Numbered from the stretch's first letter, positions 1-15,289 are shown. The stretch: 64,000 bases of DNA from Lonicera japonica (GCA_021464415.1 CM038469.1:3512501-3576500), one strand, 5' to 3'. Numbers and translations: made by a program. Notes: generated by a model not told the origin, from the letters alone.

Positions 1-60
1 TCCCGTGTTCGAACCCCACCACGTGCAGTTGTTCAAAAATTAAAAAAAAAATTCCTTATG
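1..60 (+). repeat. possible SINE tail in a SIN3-like intron
   Basis: The first 60 bases lie in the intron after the last visible SIN3-like exon. They contain GTTCGAACCCC, which resembles a tRNA B box (RNA polymerase III internal promoter), followed by an A-rich run. This fits the 3' part of a tRNA-derived SINE cut by the window edge. No A box or target duplication is visible, so the call is weak. Confidence 0.3.
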
Positions 61-114
61 ACAGAGTCATCAGAAATGAAATATTCATCTAAAAACAAGT
101 GATCGTACACTTAC

Positions 115-4050
<3,936 letters not shown>

Positions 4051-4412
4051 AACTACACAAGAACAAATAAAACATTTTTTTTTGTTAGCAACCCAAATTC
4101 ACAAAAAACCAAAACAAACAAACCAAAAAAAAAGGTTACAATCTCTTTTATCTAACTTACCTCTGAAGCTTCTTCCTCCAAATTTTATCTATCCAGAGGA
4201 TAGAAAAGTAATCAGTGAAATTCAGATCTAAGAAGTGAGAGGAAAAGAAATTTTGGCTCAATTGTTAAGATCAAGTTTTTTTGAAACGTTGGAAAATAGA
4301 CAAAGTTTTATTAAGGAAGAAGAGCGAAGAGGGTAAAGAAAGAAAGAAAGAGAGGCAAGAAAAATGCATATTTCTCTATGTGAGAGAGAAGTAATCTCTT
4401 ATTACGTGACAC

Positions 4413-4420
4413 TATTTATA
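4413..4420 (-). promoter_or_regulatory. TATA box of the SIN3-like gene
   Basis: On the minus strand this reads TATAAATA, about 250 bases before the leader-intron donor at 4161. That gives a 5' UTR exon running from about 4385 to 4162. The leader is GA/CT-rich. Confidence 0.5.
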
Positions 4421-4470
4421 CTCCAAATATTTCGACATAAATTCGAAACATAGTGCGGTTTGAACAAAAT

Positions 4471-4605
4471 TGGGCTTTATCAGTTTAGCAAGTTACTTAT
4501 ATTTGGGCTTTGTTTCTTTCAAATTAGGGTTTCTTTTTTTTGCATGATACATAGCGAGCCCAAAAATTTGCCTAACCCTAGTTCATGTGAAATTTTTCAT
4601 TTGGG
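4471..4605. promoter_or_regulatory. site II / telo-box cluster upstream of the SIN3-like gene
   Basis: TGGGCTT occurs at 4471 and 4504, GAGCCCA near 4556, a telo-box-like TTAGGGTTT at 4524 and AACCCTA at 4574. Site II and telo-box combinations are known in plant promoters of ribosomal and snoRNA genes and of other growth-linked genes. The cluster may be bidirectional; no plus-strand gene is recognised beside it. Confidence 0.4.
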
Positions 4606-5617
4606 TCATGTTTTGTGTATGTACTTTGCAGCATTGTTTAAGTTGAAATGGAAATACTTTTTGCTCATGTTGATGATCTTGATGGGCAAAAATGGTAGAT
4701 GAGAAATCACTACAATTGGAAGACATCTGCTTTTTAACTGATTTTTGGAATTTAACGTATTTTGATCGGATTAACGGTTTATTCATAACATAAATGCAGA
4801 AGGTAAAAACTATCAGAGTGATCACTATCTTAAACCATCTTTTCTTGTACATGTAAGTGGGCTTTACTTGAGGTAATCAATCTGTTTTAACTTAGTCGAA
4901 CAAATAAAGGCGGGAACTTAACTAAAATTCAACAATCCGATGTAACATAATAACGGTACTTTTGTCGCGAGAGACGTTGTGATACTTAGGGAAAGTGAAA
5001 ATAAAAGTGAAACATTTTCTTTTTGAAGAATATACGGTAAAAAAAGTTGGTTTAGATATTCTCCATTAAGAACAAGGTGTGCTTAATTAAGTAAAAATAT
5101 TAAATAAATAGCATTAAAATCTAAATATATCATTGATATGTATCTCTGTACACATTGCTATGTATCAAATGCAAAAATAAATAATGGTTGAAAAGTTAGT
5201 GAAAACCTACACTGCCACATCAGTTTTTGAGTTAATATAAATTAAGCCATTGCTTCTTACCTCCAAATCAAGAGTTAATAATTGATTTTAATATATATAT
5301 ATATATATATTTACAAAATAAATAGATTCAAGTGATTTGAGGTCAACCTTGGCATGCCTTGTGAAAACCACATTTCCAACCACTTCAATTGAAGCCACCG
5401 GAACATGAGTTTCATATTATTGTACAAGTCAATAATTTTAGTATAATATATTAATGATTAAAAATAAATCTTAATTGTTCTCAAGAGATTTGATACAATA
5501 TTGGTTATTTTAGAAAAGAAACTGGACTATTAATAGTAAATGGTGATTTTGATTTTAATCCCCATTTATTATTTGAAATAATGGGTTATAGGGCCTCGCT
5601 CCGTAATGTTTTATAAC
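4606..5617. other. spacer
   Basis: AT-rich spacer with a (TA)n run near 5290. One weak box C/D-like arrangement (about 4670-4741) lies in it. No coding potential was recognised. Confidence 0.5.
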
Positions 5618-7165
5618 TCTAAGGACGGACTCATGTTTAATAAAGAAAAGTAGTACTAATTTCATAATTTGGTTTTATAATAAGGACACTTTTCATAATA
5701 TTAATTTATTTTAAGGAAAATGATAAATGTTGATAGACAAATATACCCCTAATTAGTTTAAGTTAATGTTAAAAATAACAAATCTCTCTCTCTCTTCCCT
5801 CTCTCTCTAAAATCAAATACATTGCTCTCTCTCTCTAAAATCAATAAACCAACTTTAGCTCCGATCAACGATCTCACTTCCTCCTCCACCACCACCACCA
5901 CCACCACTTGACTTTTCGATCGTTTCGCTGAGAGGATCGGAGCACCGTTCTCATCATCTTCTTCTTTTTTTCTGTAGAGGTAATCATAAAACAGATATAA
6001 CTTTTGATTGAACCGTTGGATCTAGTTGATTTTCGAATATGTTATTCAGAAGACAGCGTTACGATATCATCGCGAAAATCAAGACGATCGGAGGTCGTTT
6101 TATTATTAAAATCGACCAATTTCAATAGCACAGCGAGATATTGAAAAAAAATCTGATCGTAACTTTTTTTTTTACGATCCCTACGTCGATCCATATATAT
6201 ATGTACATATATACAAATAGAGTGGATGTTGATCTCATCAATTTTGTTATTCTATGTTTTGTAATGGTGCTAAAATCATTTTAGCACATTTTGGTTGTTG
6301 TTCAAGCGGTGCTAAATACATTTAGCACCTTCTGGTTGCTGTCCAGGTGGTGCTAAATGCATTTAGCACCTTCTGGAGCGCACTTAGCACCTTTTGATTG
6401 CTGTCCAGAAGGTGCTAAATGCATTTAGCACTTTCTGGTTGCTGTCCAGGTGGTGCTAAATGCATTTAGCACATTCTGGAGCGTACTTAGCACTTTTTGA
6501 TTGCTGTCCAAAATATGCTAAATGCATTTAGCATCTTCTGGTTGCTGTCCATGTGGTGCTAAATGCATTTAGCACCTTTTGATTGCTGTCTAGAAGGTGC
6601 TAAATGCATTTAGCACCTTCTGGTTGCTGTTCAGGTGGTGCTTGCTGTCTAGAAGGTGCTAAATGCATTTAGCATCTTCTGGTTGCTGTTCAGGTGGTGC
6701 TAAATGCATTTAGCATCTTCTGGAGCGTATTTAGCACTTTTGATTACTGTCCAAAAGGTGCTAAATGCATTTAGCACCTTCTGGTTGCTAGCATTTTTGA
6801 TTACTGTCCAAAAGGTGCTAAATGCATTTAGCACCTTCTGGTTGCTACTCATGTGGTGCTAAATGCATTTAGCACATCTGGAGTGCATTTATCACATTTT
6901 GATTGCTGTCCAAGTGGTGCTAAATGCATTTAGCACCTTCTGGAGTGCATTTAGCACATTTTGATTACTGTCCAGAAGGTGCTAAATGCATTTAGCACCT
7001 TCTGGTTGCTGATAGTGTTATAATTAGACGTGAGATGTTATAAGGAAGGGGTATTAGTGTTTTTTTTTGTACAGTGTCCTTAATTTACATGTCTAATTTT
7101 TAAATGTTCTTTATAATTATATTATTATTAAAATGAGCCCTTATGCCCAATTGCCCCTTATTATT
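5618..7165. mobile_element. composite repeat with diverged terminal inverted-repeat-like ends
   Basis: The left flank (about 5618-5770) and the reverse complement of the right flank (about 7020-7165) share, in the same order, a GG(ACG)GCTCAT-TTTAATAA-like segment, AAGGACACT and TACCCCT. This suggests old inverted termini of a non-autonomous DNA transposon. Inside are CT-rich repeats (5785-5840), a (CCA)n run (5886-5908) and the palindromic array. No transposase and no clear target duplication are seen, so the class is unassigned. Confidence 0.4.
6266..7010. repeat. tandem array of about 15 perfect or near-perfect palindromes
   Basis: The unit core TGCTAAATGCATTTAGCA is its own reverse complement, usually extended to GG...CC. 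It recurs near 6309, 6349, 6411, 6452, 6515, 6555, 6595, 6655, 6697, 6759, 6813, 6856, 6915 and 6978, with a degenerate first copy at 6266. Spacers alternate between TTCTGGTTGCTGTCCAG-type and a longer form with TTCTGGAGCG and a half palindrome. It has no open frame. Each unit can form a hairpin, and neighbouring units can pair with one another. Confidence 0.9.
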
Positions 7166-9340
7166 TCGCATCTCATTATAGACTCCAAAGTTTATAATTA
7201 TAATCATTGGCGCCTTTTCTTTTCTTTTTCTTTTTCTTTTTCTTTTTCTTTTTCTTTTTCTTTTTTTGAGAAATTGCTATTGTAAAAACAAAAATAACGT
7301 TGCCAAAGTAAGTGGTGCAATAAGTTATTGCACATCTGTTTTAATAAAAAATAATAATTAATGGTTTGTCAGAACTCAGAAGGCATTTTATTTTAGCAAT
7401 AATACTAACCCTTTTTTATTATCATCTCCTTATTGTGTAAAAGAAATTCCCCTTTTGAATGACACATACACAAAATTTATGTATTCTTTGTCTCCTTTCT
7501 ATTATTCTTTTAATCTAGTCTCCTTTAAAGAGACCCATTCGAGAATAAAACAGATAAATTTTTATCATAAAATCTGATAGTGATAATCTCTATAATTAGT
7601 ATATCATACATACAAAATTTTATCAAAAAAAATAAAATCAAAAGTTAGTGTAATAAATACTTTAATACATTTAATTTGTTCATTCGTATATTAAAATTTT
7701 AGATGATTATCTCAAGACTTTTGATTTTAATTTTTTGACGAAATTTTGTAGAGATGGTTTACTGATTCTAAAGATCATTGCAGGTAAGTTTTATGTAAAA
7801 AAATTATTAATTTAACTCTCAAATTATATCCTATTAAAAGAATTAAACGAAATGAGTAATGAAAAGCAGCCAATCGAACAAATCCCCATAATTATCAACC
7901 ATAAGCACGCGACAAACCAACTAGGAAGTTATTATTAACAAGCCCAAAATCTACGCTAGCACTAATTCATTTTACTCATATCACTATCCTCTTTATTCAA
8001 TATGCTCTAATGGTCTAAAAACGTAGTAGTTAGGAAATGGCTATAATTTGAGAAAAAAATATTCAGAAGTGGTTCTGTTGTTAGAAAAATTATGGTTATT
8101 TTTAAGATGATAAACAACTTTAAAAAATATAAAGTACAATTTTTAAAAATAGTACTATTTTTTGATAAAATTATAATTAGTTTAACATGCAATATGCTTG
8201 AAAAGTAAATAGTTAGGAGGAGATTATTATTATATTATTACAAATTAGATCCGAACTTATATTGCAAGAGATAATATATCACCTTTTTATTTTAATATAA
8301 ATGATGATTTAATAATACAATTTTTTCAATGTTATATATTTTTTATTTTTTTTTGGAAAGTGATAAGTAAAACGTCTTTTGTTTGCTGAGTATATATGGT
8401 AAGAAAATTAGTGCAGAACTTCCTAATTAATAGGAACAAAGTGTAATAAAGAAGTACTAACCAAAAGAAAGAAAAACATAAAAATAACTAAATGCCTCAA
8501 ACGAAATTTTGGAGTAAATTAAAGGTTGAGAAGTTAGGCATCACGTTTGACCACCGCTTTCATTTTTGAGTTAATATAATAATAAAACACCACTTATCAT
8601 ACGATCAATTGGTCCAGTTGTTGAGACAAAATATTATATAATTCTCAAGAACCATAATTTTTTTCCCCGCTTCCATTCCTATCTCAGATTCTCAATCGAA
8701 CCAAAAAATACAAACACACACACACACACTATATTATATAATTATATTTACTTTTGGTATGTTAAATATACCCACCAAAATAAATTTTGTATCCGTTAAC
8801 AACTTTGTAGTCTATTAAGAATGGTTATCTAATTTTTTTGTTTGTCCACCCTAATTGTGGTGATTGTAATTATAGATTCATACTTGTATAAAAAATATTG
8901 TATTATAGAAATTAAATTGTCTGACGTAATCATTGGACTAGTGGCTGTTGGCTGGAGGAGGCGAGTGTGGAATGGTGGAAGGGAGTGACTGTTGACTAGA
9001 GGAGGCGAGTATCAGAGTATGCCGTCAGAGAGAGAGAGAGAGAGAGAGAGGAGCGAGGATGCCACAGATTGAGAGAGAACAGTTTTAAGAAGCATAGGTT
9101 TTAGAGAGCTATGGAGAATCATATTTGAGAAGGAATGCCAAACATTTTAAGTTTAAACTTTTAAAACTTAAAATACAAAGGATTTAATATGTATTAAAAA
9201 AAATCGATTCAGTTCGATAAAATTGACCCATTCACCTATCCATACCGCAACCATACCGTACTCAGTTTGGTAACTAATTTTCGGTTACTATTTAAATTGG
9301 TTTGATTCGGTTCGGTTATTATCGATTTTTTGATTAAAAA
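7166..9340. other. spacer with simple repeats and an old fold-back remnant
   Basis: It holds a (CTTTTT)n pyrimidine tract at 7218-7265, a diverged copy of the fold-back family (about 7545-7805, see 16076-16380), a (CA)n run near 8713 and an (AG)n run at 9029-9050. No gene was recognised. Confidence 0.5.
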
Positions 9341-9349
9341 TGCCTGCGC

Positions 9350-10773
9350 TAATATAGATAGATATATATATTATTGGGCCAGCATATAATTCATATTTCA
9401 TAGTTAGCCCCATCAAATATCGCTGGCCTACGGTATGGGTGTATTTATCTAGCTCAAACCCAACAATGAATAGGCCTATTTATATTGTTTTTGAACACTA
9501 ACAGGCCTATTTATCTAATTCAAGCCCAACTATGAGTAGTTGTAGATAGAATATACTTAATTTATGTTTTTTTTTTTCTGAGTACATTCGAAACTTAAAC
9601 TCGAGACATTTCGTTAGTTGGGAGCAAATTCTAGACATTATATATATATATATATATCTGTGTCCGCATGTTCAAGGAAACTTCATTCGCATTTGCGGGA
9701 TTTTAGAATGTTTGTAAATTTAGGAAATGCATATATTCCCAAAGGAGGCACTTTTTCAGATTGGACCAGTCACCACTCACCAGCCAGATCCGTAGCTTCA
9801 GGTCAATACAAAGACTTAAAATTAATTACACGCTAATCATAATCAAAATTCTCCAGTCATTAGTCCAAGAAATATCAAGTCGTCGACCCTTTGAATAATC
9901 CTTTTATCCTCAACCAATTTCCACATTGCAATTGTCTAGTAATTTCATCACCCTCACAAACCCAAAGTAAATATTCCCATTCATTCCATTTATCCTCTCA
10001 ACCCCTCACCAACCATCCATTTCCCTACATTCTTTGTTGAGAACTCTAGCCCGTGATAGTCATGCATTGTTCTAGAATTATCATATCAATTGTTTTTGTG
10101 TTTTTGTGTACTGAGTTGTTTGTGATTGTTTTTGCTCAGGATGATGTCAAGTGCTTAAGAGGCGTAAAAGGTTCTCTACAAGATCCCCTATCCAACTTAA
10201 ATTCATGGAGTTTTTCCAATTCAACGCCCGGATTTATCTGCAACTTCGTCGGAGTTTCGTGCTGGAACGATCAGGAGAATCGCCTGATCCGACTCGAACT
10301 TCGACAGATGAATCTTTCCGGTGATATTTCCGACGAATTACAATTCTGTCGTAGCTTACAAACCCTAGATCTTTCGAATAACAATCTAAATGGTACAATT
10401 CCTAGTCAGATTTGTAAGTGGTTGCCTTTTTTAGTGTCTCTAGATTTGTCAAATAATCATCTTACCGGACCCATACCCGATGATCTTGGTAGTTGTCAGT
10501 ATTTGAATGCTATCGTGTTAGATAACAATAGATTAACAGGTACTATACCTTATCAGTTGTCTACTTTGAGTAGGCTGAAGAGGTTTTCAGTTGCGAATAA
10601 TGAATTATCCGGCAGGGTTCCGTCGGAGTTTGAAAGGATTGATTCGGATTTTGGTGGTAATAGTGGACTTTGCGGTGGGCCTTTGAGGAAGTGTGGTAGT
10701 TTGAGTAAGAAGAATCTTGCTATTGTTATTGCTGCCGTAGTACTTGATGTGGCGGCTTTGTTGCTGTTAGGGT
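9350..10773. repeat. left copy of a segmental duplication (partner 18295-20930)
   Basis: Spacer motifs such as TTTCATAGTTAGCCC (9397 and 18334) and ATATTCCCAAAGGAGG (9733 and 19831), the 5' flank and the BIR2-like coding start all appear in the same order about 9-10 kb apart. Coding identity is very high by eye. Similarity stops abruptly at about 10773, inside the codons of the membrane segment. Confidence 0.85.
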
Positions 10774-10850
10774 TTTGGCTTCATTCTCCACAAAATTTCG
10801 TAAAAACATTTAGCTGGAAAGTAGAACATTTTGGCTGGAAAGTAGGTTAA
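10062..10850 (+). pseudogene. truncated BIR2-like receptor: ectodomain and partial membrane segment, no kinase
   Basis: This is a near-copy of the first 40% of the BIR2-like gene at 20189. It keeps the signal peptide, the LRR N-cap with paired cysteines, about four LRRs, the capping CGGPLRKCGS segment and a shortened hydrophobic stretch. After LLLLGF the sequence becomes unrelated and stops after about 23 residues, so the rest of the membrane segment, the juxtamembrane region and the whole kinase are missing. The first ATG of the sister gene is GTG here, so translation would begin at the in-frame ATG at 10062, giving 262 residues. The frame is otherwise intact, so it could still make a membrane-tethered or secreted LRR protein able to compete for BAK1-type partners. 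That role is inference. It may equally be a dead copy; the shared upstream flank is present. Confidence 0.75.
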
Positions 10851-11672
10851 ATTTTTGATGAAATTTAAGTGAAATGATCTATTAATTATATATATCATCT
10901 CTATCAAATTTCAACAAAAATTTCGTCTATTTATGTCCTCAAAGCCCCAATTTGTTTTTATAATATGTATGGGAAATTTTCCTAATTTTAAAATTGAAGT
11001 TTTGTTAAAGGAAAAATTGAATCCAAATATGAATTTTTCTTTTTTGTCTAATTTCTAATTTCCAGATATGAGGTGTTGTTCGGTTGGGTTTTTAAAAAAT
11101 ATTTTGGGTGTTTTTTTTTTAAATCGTATTTGGTTCACTAATTTTTGAAACTTCATTTAAGTAAAAAGAATATTTTTTTTATTTTTTTTTTCTTTTGTAT
11201 TTTAGAAAAACTTTAAGAAATGAATAAAATACAAAAAAAATTATTTTTTGTAAAATTTTAAAAATATAATACTGTTTATAAATCGAATTGAAAAATAATT
11301 TTAAAAACTATATTTAAAAACAAATTTTAAATTAGACATCTAAAACTCCAACTAAACAGAACCGAGAGCTTTAGAAATCTTACTCAATCTCGTTTCTCGA
11401 TTGATATGTGATACATTCGTTCATTCTCAATTGAAAGTCTAGATTCACCGTAGGCAAAAAAAATATTTCCCAAACTATTGATTATATTCAATTTAGTATA
11501 ATTACAAAGAGTGTGCAGATTATAAATCTGAGATCGCGAAAGCAAGTATTTAGTAAAACAAACAACTGGAGGATTCTTTTCTATAAGCAAACGATTTTAC
11601 TTATTCTTGTACGAACTCAACTATGTGAGCTAGGATTGAGTGTAATATTCAAATAGTATACAATTATGCTCC
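10845..11672. repeat. dispersed repeat copy A (partner 13180-14232)
   Basis: Colinear with 13180-14232 from the half fold-back sequence through GAGCTTTAGAAATCTTACTC to AATATTCAAATAGTATAC. It is interrupted by a 291-bp insertion at 11073-11363 that is absent from the partner. The duplicated block starts right after the stop of the truncated receptor. Confidence 0.75.
11073..11363. mobile_element. small TIR element inserted in repeat copy A
   Basis: The partner copy at about 13407 is the empty site. The element ends resemble inverted repeats (G-TGTTGTTCGGTTGGG against GGTTCTGTTTAGTTGGAG). GAG is present at both borders as a possible 3-bp duplication. It has no coding sequence. Confidence 0.6.
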
Positions 11673-11925
11673 GTTTAATATCAACATGAAAAATGATAAA
11701 AAAAATAACTAATTTATGTTAAAAGAAACAAAATAAATTGAAGTATATGATGAAATTACTCTATTTCATGCTTATTTTTTCGAATATATATTGAGTGAAA
11801 TGTAAAAGTCTTCGCAAAATACTAATTAACATGTGTCAAGTTTACAAAAAAAAAATTACAAAAAGTCAGTACCTGGTCAATGGAATTAATACTAAAGTTA
11901 AAATAATGAAAATTAAGTACATTTA

Positions 11926-12426
11926 GGCATCGTTTGATTCGGGTATTAAAAAGTGGGATGGGATTATTAATACCACTTTTTTTATAATACCTTGTTTGAT
12001 TCACACAAATGTGATGGGATTACCAATACCGGTACTAACTTAATACCACTCTTTGTGCTATAATTTAATACCATAGGGGAGGTGGTATTGTTTATCCAGG
12101 ATTAAGAACAAGGAACCATATATTTTCAAAAATGCCACTACTACTACTACATTATTATTATTTTAATTTATTTTTTAAAAAAAAATTATTTTTTTTTGAA
12201 TTTTTTTTTAAAAAATAATTTTTATTTTGTTAGTCCAAAATATAATCCCGTATTCGAGTTACATAACCCAATATGGTATTAACATCTGCATGAGATATTC
12301 CAGTATTAATACTACATGAATCAAACAAGGTATTGATATTAAATTAATACCATGATTAATAGTCCAGTATTATTAATACTGGTATTATTAATCCCATTGA
12401 TCCTAATACCTGAATCAAACGAGGCC
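11926..12426. mobile_element. Tourist-like MITE (PIF/Harbinger type), 501 bp
   Basis: The ends are GGCATCGTTTGATTCGGGTA and, reverse complemented, GGCCTCGTTTGATTCAGGTA, with 2 mismatches in 20. TTA flanks both ends (11923-11925 and 12427-12429), the target duplication expected for PIF/Harbinger elements. The interior is rich in internal inverted repeats built from AATACC/GGTATT. Confidence 0.85.
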
Positions 12427-12950
12427 TTAGGGATTTAAAAATGTGAACCAACCGGCTCCAGTAAAAACTATATAGTTGATAAAAAAAAAAATACAACTAG
12501 AAAATCACATGCGTATACTATATAAATAAATTAATAGTCTTTATATAACCGAGTAAAATTTTGACATGCTCTACACTCCATTAAATTCCCCATCCCGTAT
12601 ACCTGAAAATTTAGAAGTTGGTTAATATATAAATTTGGCACTATGCTTATCCCGTCAACGTTTTGTGGACTTATTAACCATGTGACAATAGAGCCTCCCC
12701 AATTTATACGTTTCGGTGGACTGGTTGACTCCTCACATCTTTGTAACGCAGATTTATCTTAATGGATGGTCTTCTTCTAAAAGGAAAAGGGAGATTGGGG
12801 TGGACCTTAATGGGCCTGTAAAAGTCAGATAGGTTTTTACCCTCTGGTCTAACAACCTTTTTTCACCCGAAATTAGAAACAATTTTTACTTTTTTTTTCG
12901 TTTTCACACTATATTTAAAAGGAAACCTGCGCATACCAAACCAGACATAT

Positions 12951-13302
12951 TATATATATGGATTGTGGTTTTCGAAAAAAATAAAGGGATGAACTCTTTG
13001 ATAAAACTGGTAAAAATGATTCTCATTATTAGTAGATAATTTTTACTAAATTTCATCAAAAAATTTAATCAAGAATTCTTTTTTTTCAGAGAGAGAATCG
13101 GGAAGTTAATTAACTAAAAAATTAATATATATACACATTTTTGACAGTTCAAATTTTAAATATTTAGTTAACGGACTTCTTAGTTGAATTTTTTGATGAA
13201 ATTTTAAAAAGTAGATGATCTACTAATTAGGAGATCAAATCTACCAAATTTCATCAAAAAACTCATCCATTTATGCTTTCAAAAACACAAATCCATATAT
13301 AT
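12951..13302. mobile_element. fold-back MITE, family F
   Basis: Both arms carry the family core (GATGAA-TTTTTTGATGAAATTTGG then GATGATCTACTAAT-like), in opposite orientation, with outer ends TATATATATGGATT. See also 16076-16380 and 53668-53981. The right part overlaps the start of repeat copy B. Confidence 0.7.
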
Positions 13303-14232
13303 AATATGTATGGAAAAAATTTCCTATTTAAAATTTTGTTAAAGGAAAAATTGAATCCAAATAGAAAAGAATTTTTTTTTGTCTAATTTCTGATTTCCAG
13401 ATATGAGAGCTTTAGAAATCTTACTCAATTTCGTTTCTCCATTGATATATACAATACATTCATTCATTCTCAATTGAGAGTCTAGATTCACTATAGCCAA
13501 AAAATTTAGGGCTGCGATAATAAAACAAAAACAGGAAAACCGAATTAAATTGAACAGAAAAAATCCGGTTCAGTCCTTAATAATAAAATATGTGTATTAA
13601 CGGTTCGGTTCTTTTTAAAAAATAACGGTTCAGTTTTTGCTTCTTTAGTAAATGTAAGTGAAAGAACCGGTATTATAAATACATATATATATATAATATT
13701 ATAATTATATTATAATATAATTAACTTAATTCGGATAATTAACGTAATTATATTATAATATCCCTTTTGTTGCCAGTTCTTTAACGGTTTAAGATGTATT
13801 TTCAGTTAATTATATTAATTACTTTCGATTAATTAACGGTTCTTGGATTAATTCGGTTATCCAAAGAACCGTTAGAACCGAACAGTTTCAACCGGTTCGG
13901 TTCCACTTTCGGTTCTTCAAAAAATATACATAAAACCGAACCATTTTTAACATAAAAAACCGATTCCAGTTCTTCATATATATTTTGGACAAGAATCGAA
14001 CGGCTCATAGCCCTAAAAAAAATTATTTCCTAAACTATTAATTATATTAAATTTAGTAGACATACAGAAAGTGTGAAAAATCAAACATGAACTATTAAGA
14101 TCGGCTAAGCAAGTACTCAATAAAACAAACAATTGGATGATTCTTTAGTATAAGCAAATAATTTTACTTATTCATTAACGAACTCCGATATGTGTGAGGA
14201 TTGAACGTAATATTCAAATAGTATACCATTAG
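13180..14232. repeat. dispersed repeat copy B (partner 10845-11672)
   Basis: Colinear with copy A apart from the insertion at 13507-14016, which copy A lacks (empty site around 11460). The pair therefore shows two reciprocal insertion events. Confidence 0.75.
13507..14016. mobile_element. non-autonomous hAT-like element inserted in repeat copy B
   Basis: The ends are TAGGGCTG and TAGCCCTA, with AAAAAATT on both sides (13499-13506 and 14017-14024), an 8-bp duplication as in hAT elements. The interior repeats CGGTTCGGTTC-like motifs on both strands. It has no open frame. Confidence 0.75.
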
Positions 14233-14696
14233 AATTGGAGTCATTCAGTTGACATTGTCCAATACAATGTTATTAACCTGAACTAAAACATATAAGTTGA
14301 CAAACTCTCTTCCATTAATGCTTTCCCTCTTTCTAAATTCTCTTCAATAAATAAACCATAATAAAAAGCACTCGTTCGAACAAAATTTTCCAAGTAATTA
14401 AACAAGGTAAAACATGTATATATGTGTGTGGGATCTCACCCCTAAACTCATGAACACGACCAAAAATCATTCATTTCTCTTTTATTCTTGCCGAAAGTAC
14501 ATACGTTTTAAAAAATGTCTCTCACAATCGCAACCGGAGCCGGGAAGTAAGAGAAACAATATCCTACATCAATGGCATTACGTGTCTATGCTCAATATCA
14601 ATATCAGTATCATTACGAATCATATTAGGATAAAATCACGTACTTCCACCATAAAAATATTGAATCAAATATTAAACATCTGTTGTGTTTTTTTCT

Positions 14697-15215
14697 TTAG
14701 CGTTTAACACGTACACGTGGTGCAACTAAATTTGGATACTCTTTTCTTCTAGAAATAGAATGAAAGCTGGTCCTTCTGCTTGTACCCTTTGCATCATAAA
14801 CCAAATGTTGCCTAAACATAGCAATGAAAGCCTCCGCTCTCTCATTCAATTCCTCTTTTGATTTCCGTTCTTCATCTTCAACACCACTGCCACACTCTCT
14901 CTCCTCCCTTCTTCCACTGCAGTGTTCATCTTCTTCCACCACCTCCACTGATGGCTCCACCACCTCAATTTTCAACTCCGCCAAATCATTACTTCCTCTT
15001 TCATCATCGGCTTTGCTTTCTACGGTGGAAGAACACGTGGAAGTGAAGAGAATGGCCAAGAGCAAGAGGTTGAGCACCAAAAAGACCCACACGCGCCACT
15101 GCTCAAAGATGGACACTATGACGGCGCGTTCAAAGCAGGCCATCAGCATTGCCATTCCGGCTGCAAACCAGACTGCGTGTAGATAATCTTCTTTTCTCCT
15201 GTTGTTATCTTCCAT
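14697..15215 (-). CDS. DUF4408/DUF761-like membrane protein, 172 aa
   Basis: This is a single-exon gene. Residues about 12-32 and 41-60 are hydrophobic and look like two membrane segments around FEQWRVWVFLVLNLLLLAIL, similar to the DUF4408 N-terminus of plant PAMP-induced A70-like proteins. An acidic, serine-rich middle (about 65-120) follows. Near the C-terminus is the DUF761-type motif ELNERAEAFIAMFRQHLVY (about 122-140), then a basic tail. Family function is poorly known; some members respond to pathogens. The start at 15215 is the first ATG after the TATA-like element at about 15271-15280. The domain order supports a real gene, but the exact role is unknown. Confidence 0.8.
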   Translation of the reverse strand: MEDNNRRKEDYLHAVWFAAGMAMLMACFERAVIVSIFEQWRVWVFLVLNLLLLAILFTSTCSSTVESKADDERGSNDLAELKIEVVEPSVEVVEEDEHCSGRREERECGSGVEDEERKSKEELNERAEAFIAMFRQHLVYDAKGTSRRTSFHSISRRKEYPNLVAPRVRVKR

Positions 15216-15269
15216 TTTATCTTTAGCTTTAAATTTCGAGTGTACAAATTAAAGTAATAAACTAGCTGA

Positions 15270-15281
15270 CTTATATATACA
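15270..15281 (-). promoter_or_regulatory. TATA box of the DUF4408/DUF761 gene
   Basis: TATATATA on the minus strand, about 55-65 bases before the ATG at 15215. Confidence 0.45.
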
Positions 15282-15289
15282 CAAAAAAA

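Noticed and set aside
1..30. Possible tRNA gene from GTTCGAACCCC
   Set aside because: No acceptor stem or A box visible; better read as a SINE tail.
6266..7010. CRISPR-like array
   Set aside because: Regular repeats, but this is plant nuclear DNA, spacers are themselves repeated and there are no cas genes.
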